Positions 51,238-59,996 of a DNA stretch of 64,000 nt are shown here, piece after piece. Positions within the stretch are counted from its first letter, which is position 1; every line of letters starts with the position of its first letter. Source of the DNA: Paractinoplanes polyasparticus (lineage in GTDB: Bacteria; Actinomycetota; Actinomycetes; Mycobacteriales; Micromonosporaceae); NCBI RefSeq assembly GCF_019710575.1, contig NZ_JAHWFK010000001.1, positions 310,001 to 374,000 of the forward strand, read 5' to 3'. Made by a program: the position numbers and the translations under genes. The notes under the pieces were generated by a model. That model was given only the letters and a program-made list of their open reading frames with translations, ran no database searches and had not been told where the DNA came from.

Positions 51238-52011
51238 ATGGGCATCCTGAACCAGCTCGTGGACGCGGTCCGGACCGGGGCGGTGGAGGTTGTGGATCTC
51301 ACGGCTCCGTTGTCGAGCGAGACGCCGATTCTGCAGCTGCCGCCGCCGTTCGCCAACACGGTCACGTTCGGGCTGGAGGAGATCAGCCGGTACGACGATC
51401 GGGGGCCCGCCTGGTACTGGAACAACATCCACACCGGGGAGCACACGGGCACGCATTTCGATGCTCCCGTGCACTGGGTCACCGCCCGGGACGGCAAGGA
51501 CGTGTCGCAGGTTCCGCCGATGGAGCTGGTGGCGCCGGCGGCCGTCATCGACGTGTCGGCGCGGGTCGCCGACGATCACGACTTTCTGCTCGAGATCGCC
51601 GACGTACGCGAGTGGGAGGGCACGCACGGGGCGCTTCCGGCCGGTGGGTGGCTTCTGGTGCGTACGGGGTGGGATGCTCGCTCCGCCAGCCAGTCCGACT
51701 ATCTCAACGCGGACGACACCGGCCCGCACACGCCGGGCATCTCGGTCGAGTGTGCGAAGTGGCTGGCCGACGAGGCCCCGGTGATCGGGGTGGGCGTCGA
51801 GACCGTCGGCACCGACGCGGGGCAGGCGTTCGGCTTCGACCCGGCGTTCCCCTGCCATTCGTACGTGCTGGGGGCGGGCAAGTACGGCCTCACCCAGCTG
51901 CAGAACCTGGCCGTGCTGCCGCCCACCGGCGCGGTCGTGGTCGCCGCGCCCCTGCCCATCGTCGGCGGCTCGGGCAGCCCCACCCGCGTGCTGGCCCTGG
52001 TCGAGCGGTGA
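51238..52011 (+). CDS. cyclase-family (kynurenine-formamidase-like) metal hydrolase
   Basis: A 257-residue protein of the cyclase/KynB fold. The metal site HTGEHTGTHFDAPVHWV carries the HxGTHxDxPxH signature, and VGVGVETVGTDAG and FPCHSYVLGAGKYGLTQLQN match the distal part. Members hydrolyse N-formylkynurenine, isatin or other amides. It overlaps the next gene, a TPP enzyme, by four bases (GTGA), so both probably act on one metabolite, possibly an isatin-like or 2-oxo compound. This is inferred from family and operon only. Confidence 0.87.
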   Translation: MGILNQLVDAVRTGAVEVVDLTAPLSSETPILQLPPPFANTVTFGLEEISRYDDRGPAWYWNNIHTGEHTGTHFDAPVHWVTARDGKDVSQVPPMELVAPAAVIDVSARVADDHDFLLEIADVREWEGTHGALPAGGWLLVRTGWDARSASQSDYLNADDTGPHTPGISVECAKWLADEAPVIGVGVETVGTDAGQAFGFDPAFPCHSYVLGAGKYGLTQLQNLAVLPPTGAVVVAAPLPIVGGSGSPTRVLALVER

Positions 52012-53675
52012 CCACAGTCGCCGAGGTGGTCGGGGCCACCCTGGCCGGGCTGGGCGCGACGCACGTGTTCGGGGTGGTCGGCAGCGGCAACTTCCACGTG
52101 ACCAACGCGCTGGTCGCGCACGGCGTCCGCTTCGTGGCCACCCGGCACGAGGGTGGGGCGGCCACCGCGGCCGACGCCTTCGCCCGGGTGTCGCGGCAGG
52201 TCGGCGTGGTCAGCGTGCACCAGGGGTGTGGCCTGACGAACGCGATGACCGGTCTGGCCGAGGCGGCCAAGAGCCGTACGCCGCTGGTGGTGCTGGCCGC
52301 AGAGCCGGCCGCCTCGGCGTTGCGTTCGAACTTCCGGGTCGATCAGGACGCGCTGGCCGTGGCCGTGGGTGCGTCGAGCGAGCGGGTGCACAGCGCCGCC
52401 ACCGCCGTCGTCGACACCGTACGCGCGTGGCGCCTGGCCCTAACCCAGCGCCGCACCGTCGTCCTCAACCTGCCCCTGGACGTGCAGGCCGCGCCGGCCG
52501 AGCCCGTCGAGCCCCCGGCCGCCACCCGCATCACGCCGCCGCGCGCGTCGGACGAGGCCGTCACCGAGCTGGCCGCCCTGCTCGCGGACGCGCAACGGCC
52601 GGTGTTCATCGCGGGCCGCGGCGCGCTCGACGCCAAGGAGACGCTGCAGGAGCTGGCCGCCCGGAGCGGGGCGCTGCTCGCCACCTCGGCCGTGGCGCGC
52701 GGGCTGTTCGCCGGTGACCCGTGGAGCCTCGACGTTTCGGGCGGGTTCGCGACGCCCCTGGCCGCCGAGCTGATCGCCGGGGCCGACGTCGTGGTGGCGT
52801 GGGGCGCGTCGCTGAACATGTGGACCACCCGCCACGGCGCCCTGCTGGCTGACGCCGCGACGATCGTGCAGGTCGACCTCGATCCGGCTGCGCTGGGCGG
52901 TCACCACCGCATCGATCTCGGCGTCACCGGGGACGCGGCCGCCACCGCCCGGGCTGTGCTGGACGTGCCGCCGGCAACGGGGGATTCGCGCTTCCCCGTC
53001 GTGCCGGGCGAGAAGGCCGGTTACCGCACAGCGGACGTGCTGGAGCGGATCGTCGCCGCGGGCCGGTGGCGGGACGTGTCGTACGACGACGACGGCGACG
53101 CCACCCACATCGACCCACGGACGCTCAGCATCGCCCTCGACGACCTGATCCCGCGCGAGCGCGTCGTGGCCGTCGACTCCGGCAACTTCATGGGCTATCC
53201 GTCGACGTACCTGTCCGTTCCGGATCACCGCGGGTTCTGCTTCACCCAGGCGTTCCAGTCGATCGGCCTGGGCTTGGCCTCCGCGCTCGGCGCCGCCCTG
53301 GCCGCACCGGACAGGGTGCCGGTGGCGGCCTGCGGCGACGGCGGGTTCCTGATGAGCATCGCCGAGCTGGAAACCGTGCGGCGGCTCGGCCTGGGGCTGC
53401 TGATCGTGGTCTACAACGACGAGGCGTACGGGGCCGAGGTGCACCATTTCGGCCCCCACGGCCACCCCCTCACGACCGTCGTGTTCCCCGAGACGGACCT
53501 GGCGGCGATCGCCCGCGGGTACGGCTGCGCGGCCGTGACCGTGCGGCACCCGGGCGACCTGGCCCCGGTCGCCGAGTGGCTGGCCGGCCCGCGCGCGGTG
53601 CCGATGCTGGTTGACGCGAAGGTCGCCGCGGGCCGTCCGTCCTGGTGGCTGGAGGAGGCCTTCCGCGGCCACTGA
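52008..53675 (+). CDS. thiamine-diphosphate-dependent enzyme (acetolactate synthase/benzoylformate decarboxylase type)
   Basis: A 555-residue three-domain TPP enzyme. The N-terminal PYR domain has VFGVVGSGNFHVTNALVAHG and the activating Glu in ATRHEGGAATAADAFAR. A central domain with VFIAGRGALDAKETLQELAA follows. The C-terminal PP domain has GDGGFLMSIAELETVRRLGL ending at VVYNDEAYGAE (GDG...N). It decarboxylates or ligates a 2-oxo acid; the substrate is unknown. It is coupled to the cyclase-family hydrolase upstream. Confidence 0.87.
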   Translation: MTTVAEVVGATLAGLGATHVFGVVGSGNFHVTNALVAHGVRFVATRHEGGAATAADAFARVSRQVGVVSVHQGCGLTNAMTGLAEAAKSRTPLVVLAAEPAASALRSNFRVDQDALAVAVGASSERVHSAATAVVDTVRAWRLALTQRRTVVLNLPLDVQAAPAEPVEPPAATRITPPRASDEAVTELAALLADAQRPVFIAGRGALDAKETLQELAARSGALLATSAVARGLFAGDPWSLDVSGGFATPLAAELIAGADVVVAWGASLNMWTTRHGALLADAATIVQVDLDPAALGGHHRIDLGVTGDAAATARAVLDVPPATGDSRFPVVPGEKAGYRTADVLERIVAAGRWRDVSYDDDGDATHIDPRTLSIALDDLIPRERVVAVDSGNFMGYPSTYLSVPDHRGFCFTQAFQSIGLGLASALGAALAAPDRVPVAACGDGGFLMSIAELETVRRLGLGLLIVVYNDEAYGAEVHHFGPHGHPLTTVVFPETDLAAIARGYGCAAVTVRHPGDLAPVAEWLAGPRAVPMLVDAKVAAGRPSWWLEEAFRGH

Positions 53676-53806
53676 TCGAGAACTGCCTATGCCATAGATC
53701 ACACCAGGCCCCGGACGCGGTCCGGGACAGCGCGATCACCCCCGGTCGTGATACCTACACATTCACGGTTCTGGATCAGAGCCGTGCATCACGAACGGGG
53801 AGATCC

Positions 53807-55324
53807 ATGAAACTTCCGCATGCCCGGCGACGGGCTGCGCTTCTCGGGGCGGCGCTGCTGGGCGCCGCCTCGATTTCGGGGGCCGGCGCCGCGTACGCCG
53901 TCAACGGCCCGGCGGCCACCGATCCGGCGCTCGCCTTCTCGGTCCAGCTGTCGCTCGGCGACACGGCCAAGGGCTGCTCCGGCGTGCTGGTCAACCGCTG
54001 GTGGGTCGCGACCGCGAAGTCGTGCTTCGGCACGGTCACCGCGGGCGCTCCCCCGCTGGCCACCACGGCCACGATCGGGCGCCTCGATCTGACGAAGAGC
54101 GGCGGCCACGTCCGTACGGTCGACAAGATCGTGCCCCACCCGGAGCGCGACCTCGTGCTGGCCCGGCTGGCCGACGCGGCGCTCGGCGCCACCACCGTGA
54201 AGATCGGCACGACGCCGCCCGCGACCGGCGACACACTGGTCGCTGCCGGGTACGGCCGCACCGCCGGCACGTGGGTTCCCGACGCGCTGCACACCGGCGA
54301 CTTCACCGTCACCGCGGTCGGCGCGGCCACGCTCGACATCGCCGCGGTGGGTGAGTCGACCCTCTGCAAGGGCGACGCCGGGGGCCCGGTCCTGCGACGC
54401 ACCTCGGCCGGCTACGAGCTGGTCGGCCTGCACCACGCGTCGTACCAGGGCGGCTGCCTGAAGGAGACGGAGACCCGCCGCGACGCGGTGGAGACCCGGG
54501 TCGACGACCTCGCCTCGTGGTTCGCGGCCAACGCCCCGATTCCGAACGCCCTGCAGGTGTCCGTCACGGACACCCGCATCGGCGTGCTCGCGGGCGACTA
54601 CAGCACCCGGGTCAAGGAGGGTGGCCTCAGCACGAGCTGGACCGTGCTGGAGCCCAACGCCAAGGAGATCGTGGTCGCGGCCGACCGCGTCGGCGTGCTC
54701 ACCCACGACGGCGTCGCCTGGGTCAAGGAGGGCGCCACCACCGCCAACTTCGTCCGCGCGGAGGTCAACATCAAGCAGCTCGCGCTCAGCGGCAACCGCA
54801 TCGGCGTGGTGACCAACGACGGCGTCGCCAAGGTCAAGGAGGGCGGCCTGTCCGCCGGCTGGATCAACGAGCACAGCAACGTCCAGCAGGTCGCCGTGAC
54901 CGACAACCGGGTCGGCGTGCTCACCACGGCGGGCGTCGCGAAAGTCAAGGAGGGCGGCCTGTCCGCCGACTGGATCGACCAGCTGACCGGCGTCAGGCAG
55001 CTCGCGCTGTCCGGCACCCGGATCGGCGTGGTCACGACGGCCGGCGGCGCACGGGTGAAGGACGGCGGTCTGAGTGCCCTCTGGACGCCCCAGGCGACCA
55101 CGGGCGTCGCGTCGCTCGTGCTCAACGACGACCGGGTCGGCGTGCTCACCACAGCCAAGGTGGCGCAGGTCAAGGAGGGCGCGCTGACCAACAACTTCGT
55201 CAACGAGGAGTGGAACGTGCGGCACCTGTCGGTCAGCGGCAGCCGCGTCGGTGTCGTGATGGTCGATGGCCCGGCCAAGGTCAAGCAGGGCGGCCTCAGC
55301 GCCGCGTGGACGCCGGTCTGGTAG
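53807..55324 (+). CDS. secreted pseudo-trypsin with seven beta-propeller-like repeats
   Basis: A 505-residue exported protein; the signal peptide ends near AAYA (residue 31). Residues about 35-243 have the chymotrypsin fold, but two of three catalytic residues are lost: WWVATAKSCFG has Ser72 where TAAHC has His, and LCKGDAGGPVLRR has Ala191 where GDSGGP has Ser. Asp115 (ERDLVLARL) remains. It should bind but not cut. Residues 249-505 are seven repeats of 36-41 residues with the core RVGVLTxxGVAxVKEGGLSxxW, as in a seven-bladed propeller. The ATG at 53807 has GGGGAGA upstream. It is a likely extracellular binding or scaffold protein. Confidence 0.85.
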   Translation: MKLPHARRRAALLGAALLGAASISGAGAAYAVNGPAATDPALAFSVQLSLGDTAKGCSGVLVNRWWVATAKSCFGTVTAGAPPLATTATIGRLDLTKSGGHVRTVDKIVPHPERDLVLARLADAALGATTVKIGTTPPATGDTLVAAGYGRTAGTWVPDALHTGDFTVTAVGAATLDIAAVGESTLCKGDAGGPVLRRTSAGYELVGLHHASYQGGCLKETETRRDAVETRVDDLASWFAANAPIPNALQVSVTDTRIGVLAGDYSTRVKEGGLSTSWTVLEPNAKEIVVAADRVGVLTHDGVAWVKEGATTANFVRAEVNIKQLALSGNRIGVVTNDGVAKVKEGGLSAGWINEHSNVQQVAVTDNRVGVLTTAGVAKVKEGGLSADWIDQLTGVRQLALSGTRIGVVTTAGGARVKDGGLSALWTPQATTGVASLVLNDDRVGVLTTAKVAQVKEGALTNNFVNEEWNVRHLSVSGSRVGVVMVDGPAKVKQGGLSAAWTPVW

Positions 55325-55481
55325 CAGTCGTCCCGGGAGGCGCGTGGGGTCCCGCGCGCCTCCCCGAAGCGCCCCTCGCCAGCTCCCGCCCGTCGACCAC
55401 AGTGACCCGGTGCCCGCGGCGGGCGAGCGCCACCGCGCAGAACAGTCCGGCCGGCCCGGCGCCGGCGACAGCGACATCCAT
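55325..55481 (-). pseudogene. N-terminal fragment of a FAD-dependent oxidoreductase
   Basis: From ATG 55481 the minus strand reads MDVAVAGAGPAGLFCAVALA and RRGHRVTVVDGRELARG, the start of a FAD monooxygenase (GxGxxG, then the acidic end of strand two). Similarity stops after about 40 residues and the frame ends after 50. The rest of the gene is missing, presumably deleted where the pseudo-trypsin gene now ends. Confidence 0.65.
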
Positions 55482-55518
55482 CCGCCGAGCGTAGGCTCGC
55501 GCGGGGCTCAGTCCCTGG

Positions 55519-55872
55519 TCAGCGTCGGATGACCGACGCCTCGGGCACCCCGGCCAGCGCGAGACGGTACGCGAGCTCGGGCCCCGGATTGACCAGCAGG
55601 ACGGTGACGGCATGGTCCTCGCCGAGGAGGCAGGCCGCGATCAGCGTGCCCACGTTGATCGGGTCGAGGGTGACGACCTCGGTCAGGTCGACGATCAGGC
55701 GCGACGGCCGGACCCGCCGGACCGTCCGGACGACCAGCCGGCGGAGCTCGTCCGCGCACTCGGGGCCGAGGCCGCCCCGCAGCAGGACTGTCACGCTGCC
55801 GTCGTCGGCGGTGCGCGCCTCGACCACGCCGGAGGGCGCGGAACCGCCAGTCGTCACCGGCTGTTCACTCAC
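55519..55872 (-). CDS. STAS-domain protein (anti-anti-sigma-like)
   Basis: A 117-residue STAS protein: VTVLLRGGLGPECADELRRL, SRLIVDLTEVVTLDPINVGT and GPELAYRLALAGV. The phosphorylatable Ser of SpoIIAA-type antagonists (DSSG) is absent; the site reads DPINVG. It therefore cannot be switched in the classical way and may bind a partner constitutively or sense a ligand. The GTG at 55872 starts the family similarity. It lies beside the FAD-oxidoreductase fragment. Confidence 0.8.
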   Translation of the reverse strand: MSEQPVTTGGSAPSGVVEARTADDGSVTVLLRGGLGPECADELRRLVVRTVRRVRPSRLIVDLTEVVTLDPINVGTLIAACLLGEDHAVTVLLVNPGPELAYRLALAGVPEASVIRR

Positions 55873-55984
55873 GCGATCACCATAGGACGCTTCCGCGACT
55901 CGGACATCCACCACCCAGCCGATGGCTGCGAGCTGGCATCAATGGGGGATCAGAGTTTCCGCGACTCTCCGTAGCGTGACCGGC

Positions 55985-56647
55985 ATGGATATCCAACGGG
56001 GATCGGCACTGCTGGCGGCGGTCGTCGTTCTCGCCACGGCCGGCTGCGCACGAGACACCACGGCCCGCGACGCGGCGCCGGCGACAACGGCCGGTGCGGA
56101 CAGCGGCTTCGGCAAGAACCCGGCCACCGGTGGGGCCGGCGCCGGCGCCACTTCCCGGCCCACGCCGGTGCGCACGACGAGCACTCCCGTGCGTACGACG
56201 ACATCGGCGCCCCGGACCCCGGACGAGCGACCCAACTGGGCCCGCCTCGTGCAGGCCTGCCCCAACCGGGGGCAGAGGGCCGAGATCCAGCAGATCCTCG
56301 AGGGAGACGTCACGGGCGACGGCCGCGCCGAGACCATCGTCGCGCGGACGTGCGAGGCGTCGACCTCGTACTGGCCGTCCACCATCGAGGTGTTCGACGG
56401 GGCGTCCGACCCGCTGCGACCGGAAAGGATCGGCGAGCCGCTGCTCGCCGAGCGGCACAAGGAGGACGAGCCCGTGGTCACCGGGCTGAGCATCAACGCC
56501 GGGATGATCGGGGTGAAGGCGTACGGCACGAGCCCGAAGGGCACCCATGCCTGCCCGGACCTGAAGCTCTTCTACCGCTACGAGCATCGGGGGGACGGGT
56601 TCGAGCTCGTCTGGCGGGACTCGGGCCCCGGCGAGAAGTGCGGGTAG
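55985..56647 (+). CDS. lipoprotein of unknown function, 220 aa
   Basis: A lipobox at LAAVVVLATAGCARDTT gives a lipidated Cys near residue 21. A Thr/Pro/Ala linker (SRPTPVRTTSTPVRTTTSAP) leads to a globular domain (WARLVQACPNRGQRAEIQQI, LEGDVTGDGRAETIVARTCE). The domain has a Ca-like DVTGDGRAE loop of the FG-GAP/dockerin kind, and four Cys that could form disulfides. It is exported and anchored to the membrane surface. The ATG at 55985 is chosen. It converges on the rpiR gene with a three-base gap. Confidence 0.75.
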   Translation: MDIQRGSALLAAVVVLATAGCARDTTARDAAPATTAGADSGFGKNPATGGAGAGATSRPTPVRTTSTPVRTTTSAPRTPDERPNWARLVQACPNRGQRAEIQQILEGDVTGDGRAETIVARTCEASTSYWPSTIEVFDGASDPLRPERIGEPLLAERHKEDEPVVTGLSINAGMIGVKAYGTSPKGTHACPDLKLFYRYEHRGDGFELVWRDSGPGEKCG

Positions 56648-56650
56648 GCG

Positions 56651-57466
56651 TCACAGGACCCAGCGGTCGATCAGCGTCTCGTGGGCCTCGAGGCGCTGCT
56701 GGGTGCGTTGCGGGTCGGTGCCGGCGATCGCGTCGAGCAGGCTGACCGCGAGCACCACGACGGCGGCGTGCGAGTCGAAGATGAGGCCGGTGCCGACCGG
56801 GGCCACCAGCAGCACGTCGGTCTCGTCGGCGAACGGCACGAGCGGGCTGTCGGCGACGACCACCGTGGCCAGTCCGAGTTGCCGGGCCAGACGGACGGCA
56901 GCGACGGTGGCGGCGGGGTACCGCGGCATGGCGAAGACGAGGACCGCGCTGGCGCCCTGCTGGTGCAGTTGCAGTACGGCGTCGTCGAGGCTGCCGGCGT
57001 CGGTGTGCACGGACACCGCGGGCAGGGCCCGGCGCGCGAAGTAGCCGAAATACTCGGCGAGCGCCGCCGAGGCCCGCAGGCCGATCACCCCGAGCGGGGA
57101 GGTCGCGGCGAGCAGGCGTACGGCCGAGGCCATCGCCTCTCCGCCGAGCTCCCGCCGCAGGCCGGTGACGTTGTCGATCTCCTGCCCGACCGAGTCGACG
57201 GCGCCGTGCCGCGGGGCGACCGGCGCCGACAGCACGACCTCGCGCAACGCGGCACGGAACTCGGGGTAGCCCGCGAAGCCGAGGGCGGTCGCGAGCCGCG
57301 TCACCGTCGGCTGGCTGACCCCGGCCTGCTCGGCGATCTCGATGGTCGACAGGAACGCCACGTCGGGGAACATGCCCAGCATCCGCTGCACGATCTGGCG
57401 CTGGCTGGGCGACAGGCGGTGGCGCTGCGCGAGGTCGAGCAACCAGTCCTCCGCGCGAAAGGTCAC
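56651..57466 (-). CDS. RpiR-family regulator with SIS domain
   Basis: A 271-residue regulator with the N-terminal RpiR helix-turn-helix (LSPSQRQIVQRMLGMFPDVA, TIEIAEQAGVSQPTVTRLAT) and a C-terminal SIS domain (VIGLRASAALAEYFGYFARR, SAVLVFAMPRYPAATVAAVR, ATVVVADSPLVPFADETDVL). SIS domains bind phosphosugars, though several RpiR proteins sense other metabolites. GTG 57466 is the likely start. It is divergent from the OCD-HAL operon and its most likely controller. Confidence 0.86.
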   Translation of the reverse strand: MTFRAEDWLLDLAQRHRLSPSQRQIVQRMLGMFPDVAFLSTIEIAEQAGVSQPTVTRLATALGFAGYPEFRAALREVVLSAPVAPRHGAVDSVGQEIDNVTGLRRELGGEAMASAVRLLAATSPLGVIGLRASAALAEYFGYFARRALPAVSVHTDAGSLDDAVLQLHQQGASAVLVFAMPRYPAATVAAVRLARQLGLATVVVADSPLVPFADETDVLLVAPVGTGLIFDSHAAVVVLAVSLLDAIAGTDPQRTQQRLEAHETLIDRWVL

Positions 57467-57525
57467 CACACCGCCCAGGAAGAAAGCTGAATACACTGAA
57501 ACACCTAGGCTATATGGTGCATGAC

Positions 57526-58539
57526 ATGATTCAGCAGATCTGGCTCCGGTTTCTCAACGGCGCCGACATCGACGGCCTGAACCTCGGCGCCGCCGACGTG
57601 ATCGGCGCGGTCGAGGACGTGGTCGGCGCGCACGGCCGGGGCGAGACCGTGTTCGAACCTCGTACCCACCTGATGCCGCGCAACGACGGCGCCGGCCACT
57701 TCAACGTGTTGCGCGGTCACGTCGACACCCTGGGCGAGCGCGGCCTGAGCGGGGTCAAGGTGGTCGGCGACTTCGTGCCGAACTACCAGCAGGGCCTGCC
57801 CAGCGAACTGGCACTGATGACGGTGTTCGACCCGACCAACGGCGTGCCGCTGGCGATCATGGACGCCACCCTGATCACCGAGGTGCGCACGGGGGCCATG
57901 ACCGCCGTCGGCGCGAAACACCTCGCCCGCCCGGACTCGAAGATCCTCGGGCACATCGGGGCCCGGGGCACGGCGTTCGCCAACGTCACCATGCTCGACA
58001 GCCTGTTCCCGCTGGAGGAGATCCGGGTCACCAGCCGCCGGCCCGAGTCGCGCGAGGCGTTCGCGGCGCGGCTGCGCGAGGTGACGACGACGCCGGTGCG
58101 CGCGGTGGCGACGGCCGACGAGGCGTTCGACGGGGCCGACATCCTGGTCGAGGCGTCGCGGCTGGAAAAGCCGGAACCCCTTCTGCGTACGGCGGCCGTG
58201 AAGCCCGGCGCGTTCGTGGTGCCCTACGGCACGATCAGCGCGGTGGAACTCGACCTGCTCGACGTCATGGACAAGGTCGTCGTCGACGACTGGCGCGAAT
58301 CCCGGTCGGGGCGGTTCGGCAGCCTGCGGGCGCACGTCGACACCGGGCGGCTGAGCGAGCAGAGCCTGTACGCCCAGATCGGCGAGATCGTCAGCGGGCA
58401 GAAGCCGGGCCGCGAGCGCGACGACGAGCGCATCCTGTTCTGGCATCGCGGCCTGTCGATCCTCGATGTAGCCCTGGCCCACCTCATCCTGACCCGCGCC
58501 GAGGCCGCCGACGTGGGCACGATGCTGCGCTACCGATGA
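57526..58539 (+). CDS. ornithine cyclodeaminase/mu-crystallin-family protein
   Basis: A 337-residue protein: LGAADVIGAVEDVVGAHGRG, GVKVVGDFVPNYQQGLPSEL (substrate Lys), LITEVRTGAMTAVGAKHLAR, a Rossmann loop GHIGARGTAFANVTML and GAFVVPYGTISAVELD. It binds NAD(P) and acts on an amino or imino acid as cyclodeaminase, dehydrogenase or imine reductase. It overlaps the next gene by four bases (ATGA). Start at ATG 57526 or 57514. Association with two ammonia-lyase-like proteins suggests amino-acid catabolism. Substrate unknown. Confidence 0.85.
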   Translation: MIQQIWLRFLNGADIDGLNLGAADVIGAVEDVVGAHGRGETVFEPRTHLMPRNDGAGHFNVLRGHVDTLGERGLSGVKVVGDFVPNYQQGLPSELALMTVFDPTNGVPLAIMDATLITEVRTGAMTAVGAKHLARPDSKILGHIGARGTAFANVTMLDSLFPLEEIRVTSRRPESREAFAARLREVTTTPVRAVATADEAFDGADILVEASRLEKPEPLLRTAAVKPGAFVVPYGTISAVELDLLDVMDKVVVDDWRESRSGRFGSLRAHVDTGRLSEQSLYAQIGEIVSGQKPGRERDDERILFWHRGLSILDVALAHLILTRAEAADVGTMLRYR

Positions 58540-59996
58540 ACGAGGTCATCATCGGGCGGCCGGAGGACCTCGACCGTACGGTCATCGCCGCGGTCGCCCG
58601 CGGCGCCTGCCACCTCGAACTCGCCCCCGACCTCGTGGGCGCCCTCACCCGGAGCCGCCGGTCCACGCTGGCCGATCTCGAGGGCCGCGTCGTGTACGGC
58701 GTGAACACCGGCATGGGCGCCATGTCCGGCCTCCGCCTGGACGCCGAAGCCCAGCGCCGCCACCAGGACAACCTCATGATCGGCCGAGCTGTCGGCTCCG
58801 CACCCTGGCTACGCCGCGACCAGGCTCGCGCCGTGCTCGCCGCACGCCTCCGGACGTTCCTGGACCCGGCCGCGGGCGTCTCCCCCGAGCTGTGCCGCCG
58901 GCTGGCCGACCTGCTGAACGCCGATGTGGTTCCGGCGATCCCGGCCCGGGGCAGCGGCGCCGCCGGCGAGATCATCCCGCTCGCCCACGCCGGCGCGGCC
59001 CTGATCGGCGCCGGCCAGTTCCTCGACTCCGACGGGAGTGTCGACGCCGGCCCGGCGGATCTGACGCCGAGGTCGTTCGGACCCAAGGAGGGCATCGCCT
59101 TCCTGGAGGGTGTCCCCGGTCTGACCGGGCTGGCTGTGCTCGGCAGCGCGGCCGCCCGGGTGCTGATCGACCAGGTCGTCGTGGGCGCGGCCGCCTCGCA
59201 CACGGTGATCCGGGCCAGCCTCGACCCCCTGCAGCCCGCCCTGGCCGACAGCGACGAGCTGCGCACCGTGCTGGAAAGCCTGCGTGACCTGCGCGGCAAG
59301 GCCGAGCCCGGTGCGCTCCAGGCGCCCGTGTCGTTCCGCGTCACCGCACCCGCCCTGGCCGTGGCGATGCGGGCCGTCGCCGGAGTGGAAGCAGCCGTCG
59401 ACCGCGCCCTGAACGCGGTCACCGACTCCCCCGCCCACCTCGACGGCGAGTTCGTCGGCACGTTCGGATTCGCCGGCACCGACCTGACCGCGTCCCTCGG
59501 CGCGCTCACCACGGCCCTGGTCCATCTGGCCGAGGTGAGCGCGGCCCGCCTGCACCGCCTGCTCGACCCCCGGGTCACCGGCCTGGCGCCTCAGCTCTCC
59601 CACTCCCCCGGCCTGCACGCCGGCATGGCTGCCGTTCACAAGCGGGCCGCCGGTGTCACCCACCGCCTGCGGCGATTCGCGATTCCGGCGCTGACCGGCG
59701 CCATCGAGACCTCGCTGGGTCAGGAGGACGTGCAGAGCTTCGGCTTCGAGGCCGCCGAATGCCTGGACGAGGTGCTCACCGGCCTGCGCGACGTCCTCGC
59801 CTGCGAACTGCTCGCCGTGGTCCAGGCGCAGCGCCTCGGCGCCCCGCCGAGTTCCGCGCTCGACGACATCGACGCTGCCCTGCCTCACGGAACCGCCGAC
59901 CGCCCCTTCGGCCGCGACCTCGACCGGATCATCTCGCTCCTGGCCGGCGGCTCGATGCCCGGGACACGTCCGGGCCCGGCCACCGAACCTGCTTAG
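58536..59996 (+). CDS. histidine/aromatic-ammonia-lyase-family protein with Ala-Ala-Gly in place of the MIO triad
   Basis: A 486-residue lyase-fold protein. It keeps VVYGVNTGMGAMSG (catalytic Tyr loop, Tyr54), the QAPVSFR strand and the ETSLGQEDVQSFG loop. The MIO-forming Ala-Ser-Gly (GSxGASGDLAPLAH in HutH) reads RGSGAAGEIIPLAH, with Ala143 replacing the Ser that cyclises to MIO. The usual AVENPL motif is also changed (AVTDSPAHLDGEF). Classic MIO-dependent ammonia loss therefore looks impossible; another reaction or loss of activity are options. It is coupled to the OCD gene and converges on the lacI gene with a four-base overlap. Confidence 0.82.
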   Translation: MNEVIIGRPEDLDRTVIAAVARGACHLELAPDLVGALTRSRRSTLADLEGRVVYGVNTGMGAMSGLRLDAEAQRRHQDNLMIGRAVGSAPWLRRDQARAVLAARLRTFLDPAAGVSPELCRRLADLLNADVVPAIPARGSGAAGEIIPLAHAGAALIGAGQFLDSDGSVDAGPADLTPRSFGPKEGIAFLEGVPGLTGLAVLGSAAARVLIDQVVVGAAASHTVIRASLDPLQPALADSDELRTVLESLRDLRGKAEPGALQAPVSFRVTAPALAVAMRAVAGVEAAVDRALNAVTDSPAHLDGEFVGTFGFAGTDLTASLGALTTALVHLAEVSAARLHRLLDPRVTGLAPQLSHSPGLHAGMAAVHKRAAGVTHRLRRFAIPALTGAIETSLGQEDVQSFGFEAAECLDEVLTGLRDVLACELLAVVQAQRLGAPPSSALDDIDAALPHGTADRPFGRDLDRIISLLAGGSMPGTRPGPATEPA

